64,000 bases of DNA from Nepenthes gracilis (GCA_033239525.1 BSYO01000002.1:14914626-14978625), one strand, 5' to 3'. Positions 1 through 11,151 are shown, numbered from the stretch's first letter. Notes: generated from the letters alone by a model not told the origin. Made by a program: numbers and translations.

Positions 1-230
1 ATAGAAGCCTTGACCTAAAAAGGGTACCTCAAAAAATATTTGCAAAGTCCTGGAGCGGATCAAAAGGACAACAATGGTGAGGAAGCTACTTGAACAACCA
101 TGCAAGCAAGTGGTAGCCAGAGTGGACAATATGGTGACCACAAGACTAATAGGAAAAGTTGCATTAGGGCACCCGGAGAAAGCTACCATCGCAAGAGACG
201 GAAGATAGGGTAAGGAGATGGTAGTTTTTG
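1..230 (+). pseudogene. Gag C-terminal remnant of G1
   Basis: Translation near the window edge gives a broken KGYLKKYLQ-like segment, which corresponds to the L-I-R-x-G-Y-L-x-x-[FY] segment near the end of gag in plant Tat and Athila type gypsy elements. An acidic and then basic stretch follows, ending in the KRRKIG-type junction normally seen just before the protease. Stops interrupt it. Only the last part of gag is inside the window. Confidence 0.4.
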
Positions 231-239
231 CAACGATGA

Positions 240-731
240 TATGATTTATATGATTTCTCCTCACCCCAATCCATCCATTGTATTAACTCTCATTTCAAAT
301 GGGACAAATGACTACCAATTAAAATGAGCCATTATTAATAATAAAAGTTTTAGAAATATTTTTCACTTGGACGATTTCTTAAAGCTAGGATTATGATTTA
401 TTAAATGGATCTATCTAACAAACCATTATATGGGTTGGTTAACAAGTCAAACTAAGTAAAAGTAATCATACACGTATAAGTCACAATGAGAATACACCTA
501 AAGTTGGCCTCCCAATAACTAACCATCTTGGCAGTAAATCTACATTTTGTTTATAGTGTGATTCTTGGCCGGCTTTGTTTAGACACATTCAAGGTTATAA
601 CCTCCATCTCATATTTGAAAATGAAATTCAAGACCAAATACAGGATTGAAGAAAGTAAGGAGAGATTAGGTAATAGGCCAAAGCTATTACTTGACCCAAA
701 TAGACAATCTAATGCCCCCAAAGCCAGCTGA
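240..731 (+). pseudogene. Aspartic protease remnant of G1
   Basis: The best-preserved part is an open stretch from 528 to 731 containing YSVILGR, then D-T-F-K and Y-L-K-M-K-F. This matches the C-terminal part of plant gypsy proteases (Y-N-x-I-L-G-R, then a leucine-rich helix and the M-K-F-P-T motif). The upstream catalytic D-[ST]-G region should lie around 300-450 but is unrecognisable because of stops. The same segment recurs in G2 near 39.5 kb, which supports a shared family. Not functional. Confidence 0.6.
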
Positions 732-896
732 GGAGTTTGGCCTTAAGGATGAAGCCTTCTTGTTGTAAGGATGACTAGTCGAAGCTCCTATCAAGATCTT
801 TGCATACCCTAAGGACCGGGACAAATATGTCCAAATCAAGTTCCTAGTGGGTCAAGATCTTAAACAACAATTAATCAAATTCCTACAAAGTAACTT

Positions 897-1460
897 AAAT
901 GTCATTGCCTAAACACCAATATGTATGTCGAGTATCCTAATAGATATGATGACTTACAAACTGAGCATCTTCTATTGTCATAAGCTTACAAGGAAAAAGA
1001 TAGAGAATTGCTCTATAAAGAAGCAAGTAACTCTTAAATGTCATTGTCTAAATACCAATGGATACACCAAGTATCCCAATGGATATGATGACTCAAAAAT
1101 TGAGCATCTTCTATTGTCATTAGCTTGCAAGGCAAGGGAAAGTGAATTGCAATGTGAAGAAGCAAGTAGCTCTTAAATGTCATTGCCTAAACACCAACAG
1201 ATATGCTAAGTATCCCAATGGATATGATGACTCACAAATTGAGCATCTTCTATTGTTATAAGCTTGCAAGACAAAAGAGCAAGAATTGCTTTGTAAAGAA
1301 GCAAGTAGCTCTTAAATATTTTTTCTTGAATACCAATGGATATACTAAGTATCTCAACAGATTTGATGACTCAAAAACTGAGCATCTTCTATTGTCACAA
1401 GCTTACAAGGCAAAAGAGAGAGAATTGCTCTGTGGGGAAGCAAGTAGCTATGAGAAGATG
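897..1460 (+). repeat. 139-bp tandem repeat, four copies, in the protease-RT linker of G1
   Basis: Four imperfect head-to-tail copies are visible. The shared landmark (AAATGTCATTG or its relic) starts near 897, 1036, 1175 and 1314, a period of 139 bp. Each unit carries a segment reading like the conserved sequence just before the RT of Tat elements (I-D-x-x-x-x-K-L-x-I, then a K-x-x-R-Q-K-like stretch, then E-E-A). Because 139 is not a multiple of three, the frame shifts at each unit, giving two separate open stretches (925-1176 and 1203-1472). The array therefore looks like a post-insertion tandem amplification of coding sequence. Confidence 0.8.
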
Positions 1461-1479
1461 TTAGAAAATTAATTAATGT

Positions 1480-2620
1480 GAGGTTCATCAGGGAGTCTAA
1501 TACCCAAATTGGTTATCCAATATCATTTTAGGAAAAACAAAATAGAGATAGGTGGAGGATTTGTATCAATCTCATGGATTTGAATAAAGCTTATTTCAAA
1601 GACAGCTTCCCACTTCCCATAATTGACCAAATAGTGTCTCCACTTCAAGATATTAATTATTAAGCTTCATGGATGTTTACTTGGAGATATAATTAGATCC
1701 AGATAGACCTTGATGATGAAGAGATGACGTGACAAGACTAGGCAACTGCTATCATAAAGCAATGTTCTTTGGCTTGAAGAATGCCGATGCCATACATTAG
1801 AGGTTGATAATAAGATGTTTGAGCAACAAATTGGTAGTCATATGGGAGTCTGTGTGGACAATATGCCAATCAAAAGTGTGCAAACCAACAACCATATTAA
1901 AGACCTCTTTGAGATGTTTGACGTGCTTTTGAATAACTAGATGAAGTTAAACGTGATTGAGTGTGTATTTGGGGTCACTTTAGAAAAGCTTTGAGGCTTC
2001 ATCACCTCTCAACACATCATTGAAGAATCATGGAAAAGATTAGAGCCCTCATGAGTATGAAAGAACCTAAGATGATCAAAGTTGTTCAAAAGCTCACAAG
2101 ATGATTAGAGGCATTCTTTTAGTTCATGGCTAAGCCAGCAAAAAAAAAAAAAAATTTTCCATTCTTTGAGGCTTTGAGAGGGGTCAAAATGAGCGAATTT
2201 CGATGGATAGACGAGTATCAATAGGGTCTTCCAAAAATTGAAAGAATATTTGGTGCATCTGCCTCTATTCACTTGTCCTAAGAAAGGCAATGACTTATAT
2301 TTATACCTAGCTATTTCTAACATTGTTTTATCAACTATCTAGATCAAGGAAGAGTTGGGATTCCAGAGACTGATGTACTACACAAGAAAAATCCTAGGGA
2401 ACTTGGAAACTAGGTATGCTCATATTGAGAAGATTGCTCAAACTTTAGTGTTTGTAGCAATAAATCTAAAGCCCTATTTTCAAGCGCACAAGGTAGTGAT
2501 ATTGATTGACTGGCCCCTTATGAGGATTCTTTGAAAGCTGAAAATATTAGAGCGCTTGATCAAATAGTCTATTAAATTGGATGAGTTCAATATAGAATTC
2601 TAGGCATGGCCTTCTCCCTA
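1480..2620 (+). pseudogene. Reverse transcriptase and RNase H remnant of G1
   Basis: Ty3/gypsy RT landmarks occur in order. D-L-N-K-A and D-S-F-P-L-P lie near 1576-1630, and F-M-D near 1665. F-G-L-K-N-A lies near 1770, then a decayed active-site box V-D-N-M near 1853 in place of Y-V-D-D, and C-V-F-G-V near 1965. The F-x-x-L-K-x-Y-L connection and the E-T-R-Y-A-H-I-E-K segment of RNase H (about 2405-2520), with P-Y-F-Q-A-H, follow. Stops, frameshifts and the lost YVDD show it is dead. Confidence 0.8.
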
Positions 2621-2679
2621 AGATCAAGCCCTAGTACACTTTTTTGCCGAAACAATGATCTCGGATGTGGAGGAACAAA

Positions 2680-3190
2680 CCCAAGAGCCCACAAAGGCTC
2701 CTCTCTGACCCATATTGCGCTGTTGGACACTACTGATTATGGACGGGGCAACAGGACAAATTAGTAGGACAGGGCTAATTCTAATATCCTTGAAGGAGTA
2801 AAACTCAAGTATTCAATCATGTTTGGATCCCTAATAGCTAATAACGTGGCTGAATATAAAGCCCTATTGACCGATTTGAAGCTAGTCAAGGAGTGCTTTG
2901 TTAGAAACCTATCTACAGTGATTCTAAACTAATCGTTAATTAGGTGCTAGCCAACTTCAAGGCAAACAACCTAGACCTAGCTAAATACCTCTCCAAAGTA
3001 CAAAACCTGCTATCAAGTCTAGGTAAGCATGAGATCCTCTATATTCCTTCATAGGATAACTCGAAGGTCAACACCTCTCTGAGTTGGCTATGTCAAGCTG
3101 CTTGGAGCAATTTGTCTAGGATATGCAAGAGACTCCATAGAGGCTGAGCATTGAGGATAGGGATGAAGTCCTCCAAGTCACGGATGAAGC
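2680..3190 (+). pseudogene. Second RNase H (aRNH) remnant of G1
   Basis: After the first RNase H comes a second one. The A-E-Y-K-A-L-L segment near 2850 corresponds to N-N-x-A-E-Y-E-A-L. It is followed by V-L-A-N-F-K-A-N-N-L-D-L-A-K-Y (about 2940-2990) and a decayed N-S-K-V-N motif near 3060. Such an additional archaeal-type RNase H is diagnostic of Tat-lineage plant gypsy elements. The homologous segment in G2 (41.37-41.56 kb) is clearly alike, so G1 and G2 belong to the same or closely related families. Confidence 0.7.
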
Positions 3191-3229
3191 AACCTAGTTA
3201 AGCCCATCTTTGGACCACCTTCGTAACGG

Positions 3230-4280
3230 CAAACTACCAAATGACCATGTAGAGGCTAACTGAATCAAAAAGACTATAAGGTGGTATATGATTGTTAACA
3301 GATCTTTATACAGAAAGGGTACTCGATACCCTATATACATTGTTTTTCATTGGCTAAAGTCGACTATGCCCTCTACGAAGTACACCATGAAATTTGTTGG
3401 CACACGTGGGGGAAAAGAACCTCACGTTTTAAATTATAATGCAACGCTACAATTGGCCAGCTATGAAAAATGATGTTACGGAGTTCGTTAATAAATTAAA
3501 TAGTTGACAGATCCATGAAAATGTCTCAAAAAAGCCTCCCACAAAAATTACAATATCACAGGCTCCTTAGCATTTTACGCAATAAGAATTGGATATATTA
3601 GAGCATTTTCTCATAGCATTTGGGCGATGACAATTTGTTGTCATCAACATTAATTACTACATAAAGTGAGTAGAGGCTTCTCTACTAGCTAATATTATTG
3701 AGCAATATACAATCGAACTCGTATCTTAGAGCATAGTTCATAGACTGGTAATCCTAAAATAGTGGTTATATATAATGGCACTCAATTTTCAAGTAAATGT
3801 TCACAAAATATTATTGGGGATTTAGAATTTGTCCAATGCACATATTGGTCTTATACTTCTAAATGAATAGGTAGACCAAGGTGTCCAATCTGATAATAGT
3901 CCATGGGATGAAGACTTAGCTAGACAAGGCTATAGGGGCATGGGTTAAGCAACTCCCCTCATTACTTTCGGCATACCAATCAACGTTGTCGGAGATTACC
4001 CAAAAATCTCCATTCAGCATGTCCTTTGGATTAGATGTGGTTATCTATGTGGAAATTGGTCTTCCTAGTTTCAGGGAGATGAACCTCGATCATGAACAAA
4101 ACTCTAGCTCAAAAGGCAAAAACTGGATCTCCTAGAGGAGGCCAGTAGAGCATTGCAAATCAAAGCTGCGGTGTACCAATAAACGGTGGCACAGCACTAC
4201 GATTAAAAATTAAAAGTAAGGGCGATTTAGGTCGGCGGCTTAGTATAGAGGAATATAAAGGCCACCTCAATAGCATATTT
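3230..4280 (+). pseudogene. Integrase remnant of G1, first part
   Basis: A segment starting near 3270 reads like the region before the HHCC zinc-binding domain (L-Y-x-K-G, then E-x-H-x-x-x-C-x-x-H in broken form). Decayed core-domain traces follow. Near 4020-4180 is the C-terminal stretch with F-G-L-D-V-V-I-Y-V-E-I-G-L-P-S and downstream charged helix, equal to the family motif Y-G-x-E-A-V-x-P-V-E-I-G. The frame is cut at about 4296 by a TIR element and resumes at about 5480. Confidence 0.7.
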
Positions 4281-4296
4281 GGTAGTTTTATTATAT

Positions 4297-5443
4297 GAAA
4301 TAATTATTCTTGAAAGAATAAATATTCTTTCAGATCAATAAATAAAAAATATTAAGATTTTTTAAATATTATTCATTCATTATATTTAAAGAATAACTAT
4401 TCCTATAAATATTACCGTTTTGCCCCTAATATTTTCAACGTTCGTCCAAATTATTCGTACGTTCTTCCTTATAGCTATTGTTCGAAACATTTGTCTATTT
4501 CCTTCTTCTTTTTTCTCTCCCAGCCAGTCGTCCTTGTTCATCTTCACTCCATCCCTTTCTTCACTTTCTCTCCAACTCACGTTGTCTTTTGTCATCACCA
4601 TATTCATCTTTTCTCGCTTCCATCACTCTTCGAAGTCTTACTCGTCTCTATCCATATTTGTTTTCTCTTGCCTCCATTTTCTTTGAAACCCTCATTTGAA
4701 AATCAATAGCTCTCTCCTCCTGTCTAGGAATTTTGAAAGTTTTGATTTCTCTCTAACATTTTTGTCTCTTCACATTAGAAAGTTGTTATACAAGAACAGT
4801 AAAAACGTTCCCCTATTTTCTTATTTTTTATAATTGTTGTTTAGTATCTGATTTTATATTAACTATAAATTGTTTAGACTTTAGGATGTCAAATATTTTA
4901 TTTTTGTTGTGAAATTATTTTGATTTATTAGAACTTTTATTTAATTAGAATAAAATAAGAAATTTGATTTTATTATTTAGAATGTTGTTGTGTATTTCTA
5001 TTCTTATAATTATTGTTGACCGAAATTTGATGGTAATGAAGTCAAAATTTATTGTTGTTGATGTATCTATCATGTGTGATCATTTTAGTGAGGATAATGT
5101 TGCCTCATATGATTGGATGTGTTATCAGTATTAGTTGATTGTGATGAAATAATATTATTAATGATAAAACAATATTGTTTAAATAATTTATAATTTTGGC
5201 TAGTTAAACTATCTTGAATCCGATTATAAATTTTCTTTCGTTTATTATAGTGACACTCAATAGAAAGCAATTTTTGAGAAGATTGTGAAATAATGATAGA
5301 ACATCTTTTTTTGAATAATGGTAAAAAAAAGTCATTAATATAATTTTTTACATTATTTCTCTTACTATTATTATAAATTAAATATTAAAAAATTAATTTT
5401 TTATTCCCATCTTATTTAATTTCTTGAGAATAATTATTCTATT
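4297..5443. mobile_element. Non-autonomous TIR (MULE-like?) element inside the G1 integrase
   Basis: An approximately 1.15-kb AT-rich block splits the integrase C terminus. Its ends are imperfect inverted copies: AATAATTATTC and following bases near 4299-4325 recur inverted near 5416-5440. The bases just outside (TTTATTATAT at 4287-4296, CTTACTATAT at 5444-5453) match at 8 of 10 positions, as expected for an aged 9-10 bp target duplication of a Mutator-like element. No transposase is present. The open stretches around 4420-4700 are frames through a C/T-rich region. Family assignment is tentative; the interruption of the integrase frame is clear. Confidence 0.5.
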
Positions 5444-5469
5444 CTTACTATATTCTATTTTAATAATTA

Positions 5470-5660
5470 AATATGCCATAAAGGTTGTCATATTGGAATA
5501 AATTGTCCCCAACCTTAGAAGGACCATTCCTCATATTAGAAATACTCTAAAATAGGGTGTATAAACTACACACTCAGTCCGATAAGCTAGTCTTACGAAC
5601 ATGGAATGTCTTTCACATTAAATAATATTACCAATAATACGTTGAGCTTAGGAACCTTAA
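5470..5660 (+). pseudogene. Integrase C-terminal tail of G1, second part
   Basis: Resumption of the integrase after the TIR element. The reading contains L-S-P-T-L-E-G-P-F, then a decayed Y-K-L segment and W-N-V-F-H-I-K-x-Y-Y, corresponding to the family ending L-S-P-x-W-E-G-P-F ... W-N-x-x-H-L-K-x-Y-Y. This places the end of sense-strand pol at about 5.65 kb. Confidence 0.65.
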
Positions 5661-6229
5661 GTCCGCCCTATCCCCCTTTTTATTGTGAGGTGTTTGTATT
5701 AAATATTATCCTATTTTTACATCAATAAAGAGATGCTTGAATTCAATTTCCTGTGCATGTATGCTTCTCATATGTCACCTCTTAAAATGCTACGAGTATT
5801 ATAAAATTGCTACACTAAATACAAAGTCAGGTAAGTAGTTTGAATACTCTATCTATTTATCGTATTGATCTAAGTACGCAATTACTAAAATTATAGGCTC
5901 GAGCAAACTGCATGGTTATCGGAATGGTTACACACGGAACTTGCAAACGCCCGGGGGCTAAGGCAAATGTGCCCAATGCCCCCTCGGGAGGTAAAAACAT
6001 AAGTAAAAGTTTGTTGTATCTTGACTATAAGGATAGTCGTCCAAAAATTAAAGTCACAAGAATGTTCAAAGGGATAATTGATGGACACCCCACAAATGAC
6101 TTCACAATTTCTAACCGCACAGTCAAGTACCAGGTCCATGTTACCCAACAAAGATTATCAGACACTTGGTTTGGCGCCAACTTGAAAGTCTTGTGATTAC
6201 CGAGTTGAGGAATAAATACTTGGGGGCTG
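5661..6229. other. Spacer between G1 pol and the antisense ORF
   Basis: No domain recognised on either strand. The sequence contains a short G-rich patch (CCCGGGGGCT, near 5950) and long but featureless open stretches on both strands around 5891-6196. It is probably the untranslated spacer between the convergent pol and antisense ORF of G1. Confidence 0.3.
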
Positions 6230-7287
6230 GATCCTCAAAGTTTACTTACAAGTTCACTTGGTTGGTCCAAAGACCTGGAATCGTTAAAGAACAGCGATTA
6301 TATAAACAAAATACAATACCACATGGTAAATCCCAATAGAAATCTACAGTTTAGGAGAAGAGGTCCTAGCAAGATCTTGCTCAAATGCAGGAATTCTGGG
6401 TCTCCATTAGCTTCAAAGTTTGTAACCTTAGCAACTGTAGTGTCACCCGAATTCCTTGCATCTAGGCAACTGGGAAGAACACCGAGAGAAGGCAGTGACA
6501 CCAATGATTGGAAGGAGGAAATCAAACGACTGTTCAAGAGGAGACCTAACTTCTCGGGATGGAGACACTGACGGAGCTTGTCCATAAGCCGAAGGCAGTC
6601 TATCCGCTGCTCATCTGTAATGCACTCGAGGGACTGTCTATATGATTTCCCCTTTGCAGCAAGAACAGGATATCCTTTAACTTGATGATTTCAGCATCCA
6701 CAGCAATCAAGCGTATCTCGGCAACAATGGCCCAATTACTAGCGGCAGCAGCCCTGTCCTTGCTGTCTAGGACCAACCCTCGTTGGCCTCAATTTTATCT
6801 ACAGCCCACTTCACTCTGTTCATCCATTCCACAAGGTCCTCTTCCAAGCCTTCCACTCGTCTCACCAATTATAGCCCTCACCTCTAGGTCCCTTGCTATC
6901 GTGGGACAGATGAAGAATTTGGCGAGCTCTACCACCTCATGCTCTTAAAGCAAGATTATCCACTGAACCTACTCGAGCAAGAATGAGGATTCTGGAAAGT
7001 CCTGTTTAACAATAAAATCCATATTGAAAAAGTCAAATCAAATGCAAAGAAAAGAACGAACTTCTTGAGAAAAAATGGCTCTTTAACCCCTATAGGATCA
7101 AAAGAGGGGTTCGCAGCAATGGGGCCAAACGATGCAAATGGCCATCAACAATTTTGGGGAAGAGCTGACTGGGAATCGCGGGCCTCCGTCTTAAGAACTT
7201 CCTCATTACCCCTAGGTCTCCCACTTCACTGGATTAGGATCTAGGAGGCACCTTGATGTATCCCATCATAGAAGACTCCTTGCCGGT
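6230..7287 (-). pseudogene. Antisense ORF of G1, C-terminal (coiled-coil) segment
   Basis: Read on the - strand this segment gives alpha-helical, charged sequence. One stretch has V-A-E-I-R-L and A-E-I-I-K-L-K-D (about 6740-6660). The next has H-P-E-K-L-G-L-L-L-N-S near 6560-6520 and S-L-V-S-L-P. G2 has a matching order on its - strand (R-P-E-K-I-G-S-F-L-N-S and I-V-S-L-V-V near 43.9 kb). The segment ends at the copia insertion at 7288 and continues upstream at 11152. It encodes no known enzyme; plant Tat elements are known to carry antisense ORFs of unclear function. Confidence 0.5.
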
Positions 7288-7849
7288 TGTTGGGATTTTT
7301 GGCTCACTTCCATGTGGAAAGTGTTGTTGTGTTCGCAGCTCACGATGGGTCGAAATAGAAGAAAAGCCGGAGTGATAACACTTGACCGGGATGAAAGAAA
7401 GGCTGGAGTGATTACATTTGGCCAAAATGGATGAAAGGCCAGAGTGGTTACACTTGGCTGGAAAGGAACAAAGGTCGGAGTGGTTACACTTGCCCGAAAT
7501 GGATGAAAGTTCGAAGTGGTTACACTTGGTTGGAGTAAAATTTCTTGATTGAAAAATCCTGAATAAAACTTTCGAAGAGTTTCACAAGGCCGGAGAGATG
7601 AAAACTTGTTGGAATGATAAAGTCACAATGAAGGTCAACTGCTGATAGCCGAGGATAGCCTATCTGAAAAAGTTGACCTACAAAGTCTGCGCAGATAGCA
7701 GACTTTATAGAAAAGGAAGGTGATTTTCAGAGTTGGTAGCTATTTTGTATAGTAGGTTATCTGCTCTCAGTAGGAAGGCATCTTGTAGAATTGATGGTAG
7801 GTTTGCTGTGCACGCAGCCTCCTTGCAGAAGTAGGTAGTTCCCCGGTAC

Positions 7850-7883
<34 letters not shown>

Positions 7884-8514
7884 ATGCTGAGCGAGAAAAA
7901 TACAATGAGAGGGCGTGAGAGAAAGTGAGCGTGAAAGAGAAAAAACAGAGAGAAAACAAGGAGTCGCTATTTTTGCACTTGTATTCTACTCTTGGCTTGT
8001 TCTTGGCTCACTAAGGGTTTATGAAATCTAGGTTTTTATAACCGAAATCTATATAGTAAAATCTTTATGGATTAAATGTCCCGTGATTTTTTTCTCATAT
8101 TTAAAAGAGAGCTTTCACGTAAAATTGTGTGTTCTAATTTTTTCCTATCTCCTTGTTTGTGTGCATGTGCACCCGTCATCTTTGCCTTCTCGATTTTACT
8201 GACCGACCGGCATTCCTTTCTCAACAATATACCAAGAGTTTCCTTACTATTAAGATTATTTTTCTTATTCTATCTTGGGTGGATTGTTGGTATTCTGTCT
8301 TGGGTTATTTGTAATTGATTTTACATAGTAAAATTTTATTTAGAGTTTGTTTTATGGTTTTTTCGTTGATTAAGAAGGGATTTCCATGTTAAAAACCGTT
8401 ATGCATTATTATATTTATTATGTTCACATTCTTGGTATTTGACGGCCGACAGGAGGGTTTGAATTTTTCGCTGCAATCGGGTGTTGTATGAAATTGGGTG
8501 TCGAACCCCAACCA
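7288..8514 (+). repeat. 5' LTR of copia element B
   Basis: Starts TGTTGGGA and ends CCAACCA, followed by the PBS. The U3 part contains about five degenerate 35-40 bp tandem units (about 7360-7530) built around GGAGTGGTTACACTTGG. A TA-then-TG microsatellite lies at 7850-7884. The last 275 bp (8240-8514) match the end of the 3' LTR (10868-11146) clearly; the U3 parts of the two LTRs have diverged strongly. Confidence 0.75.
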
Positions 8515-8584
8515 CTGGTATTAAAGAGAGGTTGTAAACCTTAGATTTGATGGCATTGTCATCGAGGAGCTTTTCATTTAGTAT

Positions 8585-9310
8585 GAAGCAATTTAATGGA
8601 TAAAATAATTTTATTCTTTTGTAAAAAAGGGTGAGGAATATTTTAATCTGGAAAGAAATGGTAAAAGTAGTTCAGAGGAAGGAAGACGAGCCGGAGAATA
8701 TGACGGAAGAAAAGTGGCAAGATAAGAGGGATCTTGTTAATTGCACGATCAAGTTGTATCTTGTGGGCAACACTCTTCAGGAGGTCATTGCCTTGTCAGA
8801 CCTAGCGGAAGTTTGGGAGAAGTTTGAGAGCTAGTATAAGTCTAAATCCTTGACAATAAGGTTGTATGTGAAGAAGCAGTTCTATGGTCTATTCTATCGA
8901 AAAGGGAAAGCTTTGAGAAGCACTTAGACGAATTCAACCGGATTGTAATGCAAATGTTGGCTTTTGATGAGAAGATCAAGAAGGAAGACAAAGTGTTGGT
9001 GTTGCTAGTGTTCTTACCAGTATCGTATGATCATATTGTCATGATGCTAGTATTCGAAAAAGATACGCTCAATTTGGATGAGGTCATCGCTTCCTTATTT
9101 ATAAATGAGTCAAGGCGGAAGACAAGTGATGAGGCCTTAGGGGAGCCCAATCTACTTGTGCCGACCAGTGGTTGGGGACGTGGGAGATCGAGGGACTGAT
9201 GTCGCAAATCGGAGAAGAGCAACGACTGATCCAAACTTCTAGAGAAGACATGCTTCTACTTTGGTAAGAAAGGCTACATGAGGCAGGACTGCCTAAAGAG
9301 GAAGTAGGAG
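8585..9310 (+). pseudogene. Gag of copia element B
   Basis: Almost continuous copia gag (UBN2-type) with few stops. It includes W-K-E-M-V-K-V-V-Q, then E-E-K-W-Q-D-K-R-D-L-V and A-E-V-W-E-K-F-E. Then come K-K-E-D-K-V-L-V-L-L-V-F-L-P-V-S-Y-D and the charged tail. The zinc knuckle near 9248-9300 reads C-x2-F-x-K-K-G-Y-x4-C. The second cysteine and the histidine of CX2CX4HX4C are therefore lost. Stops near 8832 and 9197 and small frameshifts inactivate it. Confidence 0.7.
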
Positions 9311-9409
9311 GAGGGCGGAGACGATCGTCAGGAGGGGCGGGATCATGATGGTGATGATTGGGCCACTATCGATCTTTGTGGAGACCTCTTGGTTGTTCAC
9401 GTAGGGGAA

Positions 9410-9790
9410 GCACAGAGCCTAGTGAGCTAGGAGATAAGTTGGGTGATGGATAGTGCTGCCTCACACCATGTGACACCGAGGACGTCGCACTTCATGAGCT
9501 ATATGTCCGTAAACCACGTGGTATTGAAGATGGGTAACGGTAGCTCATCAAGGGTTGTTGGTAACGGAAATGTTTTCTAGTGGACAAGCTATGGGAAGAA
9601 ATTCATGCTAAAGGACGTGCGATATGCCCTAGATTTAAGGTTGAATGTGATTTCAACTAGAAAGCTTGATGAAGAAGGCTTCGGATGGTGTTCGAAAATG
9701 GTGGTAGAAACTCACCAAAAGCGCCTCGGTTATGGTAAGGAAAAGCAAGCGATCAAGTCGGTACTTGATAAAAGCTTGGGTTGCCAAGGA
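9410..9790 (+). pseudogene. Protease region of copia element B
   Basis: The copia protease active site is recognisable as W-V-M-D-S-A-A-S-H-H-V-T near 9440-9475, followed by V-L-K-M-G-N-G and L-K-D-V-R-Y-A-L-D-L-R-L-N-V-I-S. Soon after this the element jumps to unrelated 3' sequence, so the integrase, RT and RNase H have been deleted. Stops show decay. Confidence 0.65.
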
Positions 9791-10052
9791 TAGAGCCAAG
9801 ATGACCAACGTGGGTATTAGTTAAGAAGGTAGGAAGAGGTGGCTAAGGTGGAGTGCAAGGAAGAATGATTCGACCATGGAAGAGCTGATGGGGAGTAGGA
9901 TAACTCCAGGTTCAGTGGAGTGGAAGAAGGTATCATTTAGGTTTGTAGAGGTCGACGTTGGGATTCCAATTGAGTGAAAACTGTCGAAAGGCTGGCGATG
10001 ATAGTCACCGGGCAAAGGCGAAGGTTCCTCGACATAGTCATGAGGAAAAGTT

Positions 10053-11146
10053 TATTAGGTTTTGTCACTCACTTGTAAGTATCTCAACAAACGAAGGTGT
10101 TATCGGAAAATCGCATAGGGCTGCGCAAAATTCGGAGTGCTGCAAACTACCTATAGCAAAGACCGGAGAGACTGATTTAATGGAGTGGGAAAATGTCGAA
10201 GAAACCGATTTGTTTTAGTAGGCAAATATGAGAGAGACCGATTTGTCAGAGTGGGCAAATATCGGAGCGGCAATTGCCGATAGAGCGAAGCCGGCGGGCC
10301 ATGGGCAAAGCCGAGAAGAGCCAAGGGTGAGGTCAACCAAGGGCACTAATGCTAAAGGGTGATCGGAAAATGCCAGTTCAGAGGAATCAACCTATCGGAG
10401 CTAGTAGATGACTTTGTAAAGTGGGCACCAGGCTCTGAGGAGTAGGTGGCATGTTTTTTAGAGTAGGAAATTGACTTTCAGACTTGGTAAACTGAAATTT
10501 ATAGAGTATGTGCCATTTATGTAAAACATGTGCCGTCTGGATAAGTATGAAAACTAGTGAAGGCACAAAAAATGATAAAATTGGTGTGACAAATAATTTA
10601 CAAGATCAGGCCAGGTAAGCAGATGAGATTTGGAGCGGGCGTCATTATAAAATCGCATTAGGTGCTTCAGAAGAAGGCCATGGTAGCGGCAGGTGCGATA
10701 GCTGTGGCAGCATAGTGGTGGAACGTGGAACGGAGGGTGGAACAAAGTAGAGTGCGGAAGGGAGCTCTCGCCGTTCGTCGTTTGCTACCACATTTGTGAA
10801 ATCAATGAGCGGAGAGCACCACCAGTGAGGAAAATGAGAGAAGAAAAACAAAGAGATAAAAGGAAAGTAGTGTTTCCTTATTCTAGATATTATTTTTTTA
10901 TTCTATCTCGGGTGGGTTGTTAGTATTCTATCTCGAGGTTACTTATAACTGATTTTACATAGTAAATTTTTTTTCGAAGTTTGATTAGTGGCTTTTTCTT
11001 GATTGAGAAGGGTTTTCCACGTTAACAATCATTGTGCATTCTTATATTTCTTGTACTCACATTCTTGGTGGTTGACGGCCGATGGGAGGGTTCGGATTTT
11101 TCTCTGTGACCGGATTGTGTGTGAATCTAGGTGTCAAACCCTAGCA
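10053..11146 (+). repeat. 3' LTR of copia element B
   Basis: Preceded by ATAGTCATGAGGAAAAGTT, closely similar to the sequence before the 3' LTR of copia element A (GGTCATGAGGGGAAGTT). Ends CCCTAGCA at 11146 and is followed by CCAGT. Contains degenerate repeats around ACCGATTTG and GTGGGCAAATA (about 10165-10265). Confidence 0.7.
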
Positions 11147-11151
11147 CCAGT

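Larger units (their letters stand above)
7288..11146 (+). mobile_element. Copia-type (Tork-like) element B, deleted derivative with gag and protease only
   Basis: The LTRs are at 7288-8514 and 10053-11146. Both start with a related T-[GA]-T-T-[GA]-G-G sequence followed by CTCACTT, and end in CA. Flanks are CCGGT (7283-7287) and CCAGT (11147-11151), a 4/5 match consistent with an aged 5-bp target duplication. A primer-binding-site-like TGGTATTAAAGAG begins at 8516, and a purine tract TGAGGAAAAGTT precedes the 3' LTR. The internal region is only about 1.54 kb and carries gag and part of the protease region; integrase, RT and RNase H are missing. It lies inside the antisense ORF of G1. Confidence 0.8.

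Noticed and set aside
897..1460. CRISPR-like array (regularly spaced repeats)
   Set aside because: Units are contiguous 139-bp tandem copies without unique spacers, in a plant retroelement.
4386..4709. Overlapping ORFs on both strands inside the TIR element
   Set aside because: They run through a C/T-rich tract, have biased composition (S, F, L or K, E, R) and no domain.
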